This document shows, in pieces, positions 11,485 through 21,598 of a stretch of DNA of 64,000 bases. The notes under the pieces were generated by a model that saw only the letters and a list, made by a program, of their open reading frames with translations, searched no databases and had not been told where the DNA came from. The stretch lies in contig OZ251228.1 in NCBI GenBank assembly GCA_965240325.2, forward strand, positions 310,001 to 374,000. Direction: 5' to 3'. The position numbers were made by a program, and so were the translations under genes. Source of the stretch: Rebecca billardiae RCC1528. Taxonomy: Eukaryota; Haptophyta. Every line of letters starts with the position of its first letter. Position 1 is the stretch's first letter.

Positions 11485-13528
11485 ATGCTGACGCGTTCCG
11501 CGCGCACGCGCGCCGCGCTCGCCGTGTGCGCGCTGGCGGTGGGGGTCGTCAGCGACGAGCTGGCGCCACGCCGGCGCCCGTCCACGCCCCTCCGCCGCCG
11601 GCTCGGCCGCTTCGACGACGTCGACGACGAGGAGCCGCTGAGCGGTGCGGAGCGCGCGAGGCTCGGCGCGCTCATCCCGGCAATCCTGAACGGCTCGACG
11701 ACGTTCGAGGCGGTGGTGGACGGGGATGCGGCGTGGCTCACGGAGGAGGACTTTGACGCGCTCGCCTTCGCGCAGGAGTTCGTCGACGAGGGCGACTTCG
11801 CCGCCTGGTGCGCGGCGCACGCCGCCGCGCCATCGGGCGTGCCTGGCGCCCACCGCCTCTCGGCGGCCGCGCTCGCGCTGGCGTGCGCGCAGCGAGCGTC
11901 GGTCGGCCTCGGACGGTCCGCGGCGTCGGTCGCACCCGCTGGCGGCCCACCCGCCCTACCTCCGCGCCTCACCGTCGTGCCCATCGCCTTCCACGTCTTC
12001 GAGCGCCTCGCGAGCACGGCGCGGTGCGTGGCGGCGTGGCGCCGTCTGAACGAGTTGTACGCTGGGATGCACGCGCGCGCGGGGGTCGTGGGCTCGCGCA
12101 GCGCGCCGGCGGGCGCGCGCGTGGACACGCGCATCCGCTTCGAGCTCGTCGGCGTGCGCCACCACGCCAACCGCACCTTTGGCCGCTGCGGCGCGCCGCG
12201 CAACACGTTCGCCCACTCGCGCGAGTACGGCATGCAGTTTGGCCTCGACCCGGCGCAGGTGCTGAACGTGTACGTGTGCGGGCAGGGCGGGCGGGTGCTC
12301 GGGTACGCGTTCCTGCCCGCGCGCGCCAGGTGGGCCCCCGCGCTCAACGCGTTCATCGCGCCCAGGGCGCTCACCTGGGCGACCCTCGCCCACGAGCTTG
12401 GGCACGCTCTCGGCTTGCACCACGTCTTCAAGGGCGGGTGCACGGCCGAGGGGGACCGCGTGGCGGACACGCCGGCGATGAGCGAGGCGTCGAAGCACGC
12501 GGGCTGCCCGGAGCTCGGCACGCCCAGGCTCACCGACTCGTGCCCGGACATGCCGGGCGAGGACCTGCTGCACAACGTGATGGGCTATAACCCCTCCCGC
12601 TGCCGCAAGTCATTCACGCGCGGGCAGGGCGCGCGCATGCACGCCAAGAGCGAGGCAGGGCGCCCGGCGGTGTTCAAGCCGTCCGCCGAGCGGCGGGCGT
12701 TCAGGCCCGTGGGCGTCGGGCGGTGCGGCGGCACGCCGCTGGCGCGCGGCGTCGACGGCACGCTCGACGCGTGCCTCGCGCGCGCGCTTGCCGCCGTGCA
12801 CCCGTCAGGCGGCGCTGCTCGCGCGCCGCTGTGCGCGAGCCATGATTGGACGAGCGGCGACTGCATCGTCTTCGGCGCGGCGGAGGCGGCGGCGTGCGCG
12901 GACGGGGCGCCGCTCTTCGAGCCAGGCCGACGCTGGACGACGTACGCGCGCCGGCGCACCGGGCCGGAGGATCGCTCCGGCGCGTGGGTCACGCGGCTCG
13001 GCTCGTCCGCGGCGATCCACGCCGAGCGCTCGCTGGTCGGCGCCGGCCAGTCCGTGCGCGTGACCATCTCCCACGATCTCTACCTGGAGGGCCCGGCGAA
13101 CTGGCTGGGCCTCTTCCCGGTGGGAGACGCGGCGGGCGAGGCGAGCGTGCGCGCAGGCGCGCCGCGCGTCGACCTGGCCGACGCGCCGCGGCCGAGCGTC
13201 GAGCTCGCGCTCGGCGACGCCGCGGGCGTCGAGGCGCGCGGCGCGGACGGTCGGCGCACGACCACAGTTGTGCTGGACGCGCCGCGCCGCGCCGGGCTGT
13301 ATGAGCTGCACTACCTGTGCTGTAACGGCTTCCAGCCGCTGGCTGAGCCGCTCGTGCTGGCGGTGGAGGCGCTGCCGTGGCCGCCCCCCGAGCCGCCGGC
13401 GCCACCGGCGCCGCTGGCCCCGCCGCCGTCGTCGCCGTCGCCGCCGCCGCCGCCGCTGCCGCCACCGTCGCCGCCGCCGCCACCGTCGCCGCCGAGGCCG
13501 CCGCCGCCGAGCCCCTCGCCTCCTCCGC

Positions 13529-13577
<49 letters not shown>

Positions 13578-14358
13578 GCCCTCGCCGCCATGGCCCCCGA
13601 GCTGCGTCGAGCTCAGCCACGTCGAGTCCTTTGAAGCGGCGGACTGGGCGGCGGCGGGCGGCTGGACGACGGGCGCGCTCGGCGAGTACGACTTTGCGTG
13701 GGCGCGCGCGGCGGGTCGGACGCCGTCGCCGGGCACCGGCCCAACCGCCGCGCAGCGCGGCAGCTTCTATGTGTACGCCGAGGCGTCGCGGCCAAACTTC
13801 CCGCGCAAGACGGCGGCACTCGTCACGTGCGGCGAGGTCCCGCTCGACGGAGGCCTGCGCTTCGGCTACCACATGCGAGGCGCGGGGATGGGCACTCTGA
13901 GCGTGGACGTGCTGCCGAGCGGCGCGGCGGCGTGGAGTCGCGTGTACGCTCTGGCCGGCGCGCAGGGCAACGGGTGGCGCGTGGCCGAGGTGTGCCTTGG
14001 TCAGCCAGGGCGCCGAGGGCTCGTGCGAGTGCTCGCGACCACGGGGAGGAACTGGAAGTCGGACATGGGGCTCGACGAGATCGAGATCACGCCGGCGTGC
14101 GACTCGGTGCCGCCAGCGCTCGCACACAGCGCCGATTCGCCAGCGCTGCCGGCGCGAGCGCCGCGCGCGCGCGGGTCATTCATCGGACGGCGGCTGGCGG
14201 TGGCCACCGTCATCGGCAGCAGCGCGCTCGTCGTAGCGGCGGCCGCTCTCCTCCTCGCGCCGCTGTCTGCTGGAGGCGCGCGGCGCCAAGGTCCGCGCGC
14301 GCCTGACAGTCTGCAGGCAGGCGGCCAGGAGCACCGCGCCGCTCGCCTGCTGTGGTGA
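11485..14358 (+). CDS. Pappalysin-type (M43) metalloprotease with MAM-like domain and membrane anchor
   Basis: Predicted zinc endopeptidase of the secretory pathway, single exon, 957 residues. The N-terminus MLTRSARTRAALAVCALAVG looks like a signal peptide. The catalytic motif HELGHALGLHH (His 303, Glu 304, His 307, His 313) is followed by GGCTAEGDRVADTPA, a Cys-containing stretch, and the Met-turn NVMGYNPSRC (Met about 366) with FTRGQGARM. This order matches the M43 pappalysin family. A middle segment (about 480-625) with NWLGLFPVGD and GLYELHYLC resembles a SKICH-like beta fold. Then comes a stalk of Ser-Pro and poly-Pro (about 630-710), like algal cell-wall hinges. A MAM-like domain (VESFEAADWA...DMGLDEIEI) and one C-terminal membrane helix near residue 910 follow. 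The likely role is processing of extracellular or cell-surface proteins; the substrate is unknown. Family call firm, accessory domains moderate. Confidence 0.88.
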
Positions 14359-16053
14359 CTGGTGACGGCCGTGGGGCCGTGGGCGGGCGTTCTCCGCACG
14401 GGCCGGACACCGGGCCCGGCTGGTGCTGACTGCGGCGAGCGGGCCCGCAGCGTCTGGCGGCTGGCGCCCAGGACGCCAGGAGTGCGTATCTAGATTAACT
14501 AGAACTGGGGGCGCACCGACTCGGTCACTCGGTCACACCGCCCACCGCCCGCCACCCGGGCGGTCCGCGCCGCCGTCCGGGACCGGCAGCCCGGGCAGGG
14601 CAGGGCCTCCAGACCCAGTCCGCGCGCGGCCGCCGCATCGACTCTCACTCATCGACATCAGGCGACATCAGCACTCAGCAGTGCTGCGGTGCATCACGAG
14701 GCGAGTAGACTGCAGAGCCAGAATGCAGATCTATCAGAGAGGTCGGGGGCCGCTTAGAACTAGACAGTAAGTGTTTGCGACCACTGATACGAGTGGCGAC
14801 GACGGTGACGTCCGGGCACCGCCCTTGATCCGGGCGCGGCCGTGGCGTCCGGATGCGGGATGCACGCACGCGGCAAACTTTGCAGCCAGCATCTTCGTTT
14901 GTGACTTTGTGTAACAGGCGTGCGTGCGGCCGATGCCTGTTTTGGCGATTGCTATATACGAAACGGCGCGATTGCTACGAGTTGGACTAGTCCGAAGCGA
15001 CACTTCCCGGCCGAGCCCATCGTTTCAGGCTTTACAAAATCTCACTTTTCAGGCTCATCAGGGCGTAAGACTGAGATTCTCTGATATACATCGCTAATTG
15101 GGTCTGCTATTATTGCAAGATGCGTTCCGCAACGTATTAATACTTCAGGTCTACCCTTGATACCCTGTGAGCCGTCACAGGCTCACTGCGCGTCACTGCG
15201 TCCGCCGTTTTCGATTTTTCCAGCGCGAGGCCTGCTTAAGAAAACCTCTAGAAACCTCTATCCCATGCTCGGCAAACGCCGACCGGTGCCAAACTGAAAA
15301 CGCAGCGCGCGCTCATCAGCGTCTTGATATTCTGGCGATAAGGCCTCTAGCCACGCGGGCAGGAAAGCCGGTCGGCAGGTCGAGACGCCGCACCTCCTTG
15401 TCCTGTTCCGGGTCCGCAGCTTGCGCGCGCGGCTGCCCGCCAGCTCGGCGGCGACCGCATTTTGTGTGCGGCCCCAGTCGGTTTTTGAGCAGGCGCGATG
15501 GTTCTGTACGCGCGCCCGCCGACTCGCGCGCGCGCGCGCGCGCGCACACACAGGGGAGGGGAGGGCTCGGCGAGCGCGGCCGCCTCGCGTACGTGTCTGG
15601 TGGCGCCGTTCCGCCCGCCCGCGCACTCCGCCTCGCGGCTGCGCGGCGCACGCCCAGATGCGCACCGGGGCGGGTCCGATTTGAGCCCTCGGGCTGCTCA
15701 GAGCGCCAGCCGGCCCGTGCCCGTGCGGGCGCGCGTGGCACGCCGCGAGCACGGCAATCGCGTGGTGCCACCGGCTGCGGCCGCCCCGCCTCGTCCCGGC
15801 CGGTGCCCCACGTCGGTGGAATCTGCGGCCGCGCTTCTGCGCGCGCCCACCTCGAGCGTCGAAGATGCGGCCCCAGAGGAGAGGGGGAGGGCGGGAGGGC
15901 GGGGCAGCGCGGCACGCACCCGGGGCGGCTCTCGGCACGGGTGCCCTTCCAGACGCCCGCGCACGCCGCGACGCCGTGTCCGCGCCGCTCGCAGCTCACC
16001 AGCGCGCGCTCGCGCCCGCGCTGCGCCCCGCCCGCGTCGCGTGTCGCGCGCAG
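14359..16053. other. Intergenic region, may hide the 5' exon of the ammonium transporter
   Basis: About 1.7 kb. It is GC-rich at 14.4-14.7 kb, more AT-rich at 14.9-15.3 kb, and GC-rich with (GC)n and (CA)n runs at 15.4-16.0 kb. No protein domain is recognised. The first exon of the transporter should lie here, probably in 15.4-16.0 kb, but I could not fix it. Confidence 0.4.
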
Positions 16054-17629
16054 CAACCTTCTCGCGGCGAATGTCGCGGCCAAGGGCGACACGTTCTACC
16101 TCGTCTGGGCGGGCGTGCTCGTCTTCTTCATGCAGGCCGGCTTCGGCATGCTCGAGGCCGGCTCGGTCCGCGCCAAGAACACCAAGAACATTCTCCTCAA
16201 GAACATTCTCGACTCGTGCCTCGGTGCCATCGTCTGGTACCTGGTCGGCTACGGCTTCGCGTACGGCGACTCGAACGACAACGTGTTCATCGGCTCGGGC
16301 GCGTCGGGCTTCGCGCCGCACTACGCCGACTGGCAGGGCGGGTACACCGCCGAGGGCTACGACTGGGCCTCGTGGTTCTTCCAGTTCACGTTCGCCGCCG
16401 CCGCCGCGACCATTGTGTCTGGCGGCGTCGCCGAGCGGTGCGCGCTCGGCGCGTACCTGATCTACTCGGTGGGCATCACGGGCTTCATCTACCCGGTGGT
16501 GGTGCACTGGATCTGGGACTCGGAGGGCATGATGTCCGCGTTCAACACGGGCGGCTCCCCCATCCTCGGCGGCTGCGTCGACTTTGCCGGCTCGGGCGTC
16601 GTGCACATGACGGGCGGCCTCGCCGCACTGGTGGGCGCCGCCATGCTCGGCCCGCGCATCGGCCGCTTCGACGCGAACGGCGCGCCCGTGCCGATGCCCG
16701 GCCACAACTCGGTGCTGCAGATCCTCGGCGTCTTCATCCTCTGGGTCGGGTGGTACGGCTTCAACGGTGCGCACCGCGACGCTCTCACGCGCCGCGGCTG
16801 GCGCGAGGCGCTTCGCGCTGCGCCGCGCGCGCGCGCTCTGCGGCGCGCGCCGTCGCCTGCTCACCGCCCGCCGCCCCCCGCGGCGCCGCGCGACGCGCAG
16901 GCGGCTCGACGCTCTCGGTCTTCGCCCTCGGCGTGCCGTACGCCCGTGACCTCGCGCGCGTGTGCGTCACCACCACCCTCTCCGCGGCGGCGTGCGGCCT
17001 CTCGGTGGTGACGGTCACCTACCTGCTCACGCATGTCTGGGATGTGATGGCGGTGGGCAACGGCGTGCTCGCCGGCCTCGTGTCGATCACCGCGGGCTGC
17101 GTCGTCGTCGACCCGTGGGCGGCGATCATCATCGGCCTGCTCGGCTCGGGCGTGTACATTGGCGCGTCGAAGCTCATGCTCAAGCTCAAGATCGACGACC
17201 CGCTCGGTGCGCCGCCGCGCGCCGCTGCCGCGCGCCGTTCGGCGCTCGCGCGCTCCCCCTGCGCCGCACCGCTCACACCCGCGCGGCGCACCGTCCCGTC
17301 CGTGCCCGACAGACGCGTTCGCCGTGCACGGCGCATGCGGCTTCTGGGGCGTGCTCGCCGTCGGCGCCTTCGCGCGCCCCCAGTACGCGTACAACACGGA
17401 GGGGCGCCACGGCTTCCTCTACGCGTCTGTGGGTGACAACCCGTCGCTGATCGGCGCGCAGATCGTCGCGCTCATCATCGAGATCCTGTGGGTCGTGATC
17501 ATGTCGACCCTCATGTTCGGCGGGCTCAAGGCGGCGGGCATGCTCCGCGTGCCGACGGAGATCGAGGAGATGGGCATGGACGTGTCCAAGCACGGCGGTG
17601 ACGCGTACGAGCTGCAGGCCAAGCCCTAA
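16054..17629 (+). CDS. Ammonium transporter (AMT/MEP/Rh), 5' end unresolved
   Basis: Polytopic plasma-membrane channel for ammonium uptake. Exons 16054-16766, 16901-17206 and 17313-17629 encode 444 residues of the conserved core; the initiator is in an unresolved upstream exon. Signatures include TFYLVWAGVLVFFMQAGFGM, AGSVRAKNTKNILLKN, the ammonium-transporter block DFAGSGVVHMTGGLAALVGA with a pore His, and WYGFNGGSTLS restored by removing intron 1. DDPLDAFAVHGACGFWGV, restored by removing intron 2, contains the second pore His. About 11 hydrophobic segments are present. The short C-terminal tail ends ELQAKP. Both internal introns have GTGCG donors. The acceptor at 16051-16053 is inferred because homology begins there and the reading frame needs two upstream bases to complete a codon. 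Confidence 0.9.
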
Positions 17630-18235
17630 GCCTGCGGGCCAGGTCCAGCTACCAGGTCGCCGCCTCGCGCGCTTGCGCATGGCAGTGTGCAGTCCATCGC
17701 ACTCAGCAGCGCGCGCCGCGCCGCTTGCCCTCGACGAGCGCACTGGCTGTCACTTTGCTTCTACTTCCCACGCGCAGCACGCCATCTCTCGCGCTCGGCA
17801 TGGCGTGAGGGGCGCAACTACGGCGATAACGATTGCGGGCGCGCTCAACCGCAATCGGCCGGGCGCTCAACCGCGCCGCGGCGCCGCGCAACTCGCTCGA
17901 TGAGCTGCTCGCACTGCCCGCTGCGGCGCCGACGGTCATGAAGCAGCTTCCGGCGCGCTGACTGACGAAGTCCTCCTGTCACATGATGCCAGCTTATTCA
18001 CGCAGCGCGCGTATTGTATCATCAGCATAAGTCCGGAGTCGTTCCGCCCGCCGGTCGGTTCGCCCGGGTCCGCGCACAGACCGCACGCCCGCCACTTCAG
18101 CGGCACCGGTCGGGAATACTGAGCTACTCTACAGGCGTAGTCAGATGAGTCTGGCACCGCCATTGCTGATTGCAGCGCCGACGTCAGCGCCTGAACCTGC
18201 TGATGACACAGACACAGAATCAACCAAGCCGCCGC
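17630..18235. other. Intergenic region between convergent genes
   Basis: About 600 bp between the 3' ends of the ammonium transporter (+) and the cryptochrome (-). No gene is seen. It should contain both polyadenylation regions. Confidence 0.5.
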
Positions 18236-20220
18236 TCACGCGCCGACTGCCGTCTGAGGCGCACGCGCTGCGATCATTTCGTCCACTCTCAGCTGCCGTT
18301 GTTGCTGCTGCGGCGGCGGCTCGCCCGATCCGTCGCGCGCGCGGCGTCTGCGCGCGCCTTGCGGCTGTGGCTGTGCTGCGCCGCGCGCGCTGCTGCGCGC
18401 GCCTCGCGCCGATTGCGCGCTTGGAGGGCCGCGCGAGCCAGGCTCTGACACGGGGCGCTTGCGCGCGGACCCGTGGTGGGCACGACCGGCCGCGGCCTGG
18501 CCGCAGCCAGGCGCCGGCATCCTCACGTCCTTGGGCGTGAAGACGCGCGTGAGCTGCCCGCTCGGCAGAGGCAGGAGGTCGTAGCCGCCCGCGTCGTTCA
18601 GATGGAGCGCGGTGCGCCGAGCGGCGAGCGTGGCGCGCACCGCGAGCCGCCTGCGCGCGGGGAGGTCCGTCACGACGCGGTGGGGGTACGTGGTGCCGAG
18701 CTCCACGCCCGCCGCGCCCAGCACCGGCGCAGGCGCGAGCCAGGGCCGGTGGAGGTACTTGGTCGGCAGCCGGCTCAGCTCGGGGAGCCAGCGCCGCGCG
18801 TACGCGCCCGTCGGATCCTGCGACGCGTTCTCCGGACTTGGCGTGAAATTCCAAGGATCGACGCCCGAGCCACTCGCTGACTGCCACATCATCGCGTTGA
18901 TGGCCACGTCCGCGTCCACCAGGGTGTCGTGGAACCACCGCTGGCCCTTGCGCCAGTCCTGCCCAAGCGCCGAGCAGAGGAACGCCGCGGCGACCATGCG
19001 CACCGACTGCACCATGTACCCGGTCGCCCAGAGCTCGCGCATGCCCGCATCCACCATGGGGTAGCCCGTGCGCCCCTCGCACCACGCGCGGAACGCGCCG
19101 TCGTCCTCGCTCCACTCGGTGGCCGCGTACTGCGGGCGCACCGCGGCCGTGGCCATGTGCGGGAAGGTGTGCAGCTGGAAGTACGCGAGGTCCCGCTGCC
19201 TTGAGGGTGGTAGGGGCACGTGGCGGAGGGCCGGCAGGCGCAGTGGCGCGTAGCGAATAGCGAGTGGCCCTGTGAGCGCGCAGGTGGCAGCGAGGCAGCG
19301 AGGCAGGCTGAGGGGCGGGTGTGCGCGCGCACCCAGTGCAGGCGACGAGCGAACGTCTTGACCTCCTCGCGCGGCAGGCCCAGGTCCCGCACCGCCCAGT
19401 ACAGCTGGCTGGCGCTGAGCTGGCCGAAGCGGAGATAGGGCGAGAGCCTTGAGACCACCTCCACATCCGCGCGCGAGCGCTCCTGCTCGTACGCGCGCAG
19501 CTGGCCGTGGACGAAAGCGGCGAGGCGGTCGTTGGCGGCGGCCTCGCTCGTCTCCCACGCATCGCGAATGCCCGCGGCCCAGTCGATCACCTCTCCCGTT
19601 GCACGGCACACCGGCATGCGCGCCATGCCGAGCTGATCCACCGAGCAGCCGTCTGGCCAGCGAGGCGGCGCCCGCAGGCGCGCGGGTGGCGGCAGCGGCC
19701 GACGCGGAGCACCGAGCTTCTCGCAGGCGCGCAGGAAGGGGATGAGCGTGCCCCAGTGTCCTCCAGACCACCCGGGGGGCATGTGAACGGCCGATGGCTC
19801 GTACAGCAAGTGCGCCTGGAACTCGTGCACGGGGCATGGCGCGACGCTCGCGCGCAGGTCCGCATGCGCGCCTGCGCGCGCAGGCTCGTACTGACGGTTG
19901 CAGAAGAGCGCGCTCGCCGCAGTCTCGTGCACGAGCTGCTTCACCCCGGCGGAGACGGACTCAGCCGTGCGCAGCACAAGCTTGCTGCCGAGCTTGCCCA
20001 GTTCCGCGTCCAGTGCGACGAGCGCGCCGCGGATCCACACCTCCTGAGCGCCGCGCACGCCGACAGGCCCGAGGCAGCGCTCCTCGTGCTTCGCAAAGAC
20101 GAAGCACGGTACAACCGAGCCACCGGTGGCCACTGCAGCGCTCAAGGCGGGGTTGTCCCGCACGCGCAGGTCATTGAAGCGAAATAGCACGAGCGCGAGG
20201 CCCGCCCGTGCATCCCGCAT
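18236..20220 (-). CDS. Cryptochrome/photolyase family flavoprotein
   Basis: FAD-binding blue-light protein, either a DNA photolyase or a photoreceptor. Exons are 20220-19333 and 19195-18236 (intron 137 nt, GTGCG donor); splicing restores RRLHWRDLAYFQL and gives 615 residues. The N-terminal photolyase domain starts MRDARAGLALVLFRFNDLRVRDNPAL, as expected with no extension or transit peptide. The FAD domain shows SRLSPYLRFGQLS, EGRTGYPMVDAGMREL, MVQSVRMVAAAFL, DTLVDADVAINAMMWQ, SGSGVDPWNF, SQDPTGAYARRWLPEL and KYLHRPW. The WNF..SPENASQDP block resembles plant-like cryptochromes and related algal photolyases more than animal (6-4) enzymes. About 110 residues after the catalytic domain form a basic Arg/Ala/Gln-rich tail, which could be a nuclear-localising or signalling extension. 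Repair activity versus signalling cannot be decided from sequence alone. Confidence 0.88.
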
Positions 20221-20569
20221 CGTCGGGCGTATAATCGCGAGTCTTCGGTTCTCGCCCCGCCCATCATGGTTTGCACAGTACTGTACAGGCTGAGAGTCGT
20301 AGTGTACTATTGTAGTGGTTCTGTACTCTAGTCTGTACAGTTTACTAAGAATAAGAGACGCACACAGCTCAGGCAGGCGAGATTGACACAGTACGAGATA
20401 GTACGTACAAATACTGCTGTCTGAGAAGAACGAAGTACTGCATGTATGGGGGTTGACGATTGAACGACGACGATTCTGTGACCGTCACGTTCGTCAGGAG
20501 CGGCAGAGCTCGAGAGAGTCGTCCGTGTTCATGCAATTCTCTCTGTGTACACCTCGTCGCGTCACTGCG
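20221..20569. other. Intergenic region
   Basis: About 350 bp, AT-richer, with several GTACTGTAC-type short palindromes near 20277-20340 and one copy of the dispersed repeat. It lies upstream of the cryptochrome gene and so probably includes that gene's promoter. Confidence 0.5.
20334..20388 (+). repeat. Dispersed ~55-nt repeat, copy 2
   Basis: Carries TACAGTTTACTAAGAATAAG and then the GACGCACACAGCTCAGGCAG anchor, ending GCGAGATTGAC. It is nearly identical to copy 3 and lies about 115 bp upstream of the cryptochrome start codon, on the opposite strand to that gene. Confidence 0.9.
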
Positions 20570-21598
20570 CTAGCTGTGCCTGACAGTGATGGCTGCAGCG
20601 TCGCCAAAGCGTCGCATCGGCGGCATGGTCCGAAGGAGGAGCATGTCCACAGCCGCAGACATCCCGTCGAGAATGGCCTCACATTGCACGGCGGGCAAGA
20701 ACGTGTCGTCGTTCAGCGGCGATGCCGATGACGGGCCAGCGAGCTGCAGCGCTGGGCGATGCGCGCTCGGCTCGCTGCCCCCAAGGCCACCGCCAGCCCA
20801 CTCAGCCGGCTGTAGCAGATCGTGCGGGTGCGTCCTCGGCTGGCGACCCCCGCCGACTTGTGCCGACGTCGGCGCCGGCGGCCTCGCTGGCAAGGGCGTG
20901 GCCTGAGTGGCATGCCGGGCGTGGGCAGATGCGAGGGGAGTGGCAGGCGGCAGGACTCCAAGCGGCGGTGGCGCGTGATCTTTCTTCCGGCAGTGGCGCA
21001 TGAGCGTCTGGCGCGACCGCAGCAGTAAGCCGCAGGAGCACGGAAACTCCCTGCCGCAGGAGTTCAGGTGCGTGGTCAGGTCCTCCTGCATCGCGTACTC
21101 CTTGATGCCGCAGCGGTGGCAGCGGTAGTGCTTTGGCCCTGTGTAGTGCACGCGCATGAAATGCTTCCTCGCGTGGTACTTTGTCGCCCATCGGCGCGCG
21201 CATACGCGGCACTTCGTCGGCTCGTCCGCCTGAGTGTGGTTGACCGGCTGCGCCTGGCCGACAGCCGCGGGTGATCTCGGTGCGGATGCTCTCGGCTCGG
21301 AGGCCGGCATCGCATGCGCGACTAGCAGGATCGGCGTGGAGTGGGGCCCCGCGGGACCACCGATGCCACCGCTGCCCGGCGTCGAATGCAGCGCAGGCGG
21401 TGGCCGGGCCAAGGGCGACGGCTCGGTGGCGTTAAGCGCCGATGAAGGTGAGAAAGAAGGTGCGCTGCCATGCGCGGAGAGAAAGCCACGATGGAAGAGG
21501 GCATGCGCCTGTGGTGGGGGCTCCTCTGCGGCGGTCTGGGCATGCGGGTACTCCTTCTCAAGCATCTCCAGCGCTAGCATTTGGAGGCGGAAGTCCAT
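20570..21598 (-). CDS. C2H2-type zinc-finger protein
   Basis: Single-exon protein of 342 residues starting MDFRLQMLALEMLEKEYPH. The middle holds closely spaced zinc fingers: a canonical CX2CX12HX4H unit in KCRVCARRWATKYHARKHFM, then a CX2CX13HX3C unit in YRCHRCGIKEYAMQEDL, and a third unit starting FPCSCGLLLRSRQTLMRH. The arrangement is reminiscent of ASCIZ/ATMIN-type proteins, but this is only a likeness. The remaining sequence is Pro/Ala/Ser-rich and low complexity. The probable role is nucleic-acid binding in the nucleus; no effector domain is seen. Confidence 0.7.
   Translation of the reverse strand: MDFRLQMLALEMLEKEYPHAQTAAEEPPPQAHALFHRGFLSAHGSAPSFSPSSALNATEPSPLARPPPALHSTPGSGGIGGPAGPHSTPILLVAHAMPASEPRASAPRSPAAVGQAQPVNHTQADEPTKCRVCARRWATKYHARKHFMRVHYTGPKHYRCHRCGIKEYAMQEDLTTHLNSCGREFPCSCGLLLRSRQTLMRHCRKKDHAPPPLGVLPPATPLASAHARHATQATPLPARPPAPTSAQVGGGRQPRTHPHDLLQPAEWAGGGLGGSEPSAHRPALQLAGPSSASPLNDDTFLPAVQCEAILDGMSAAVDMLLLRTMPPMRRFGDAAAITVRHS

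Noticed and set aside
12805-14127. 440-codon minus-strand Arg-rich open frame
   Set aside because: Shadow of the protease gene; poly-Arg opposite the poly-proline stalk.
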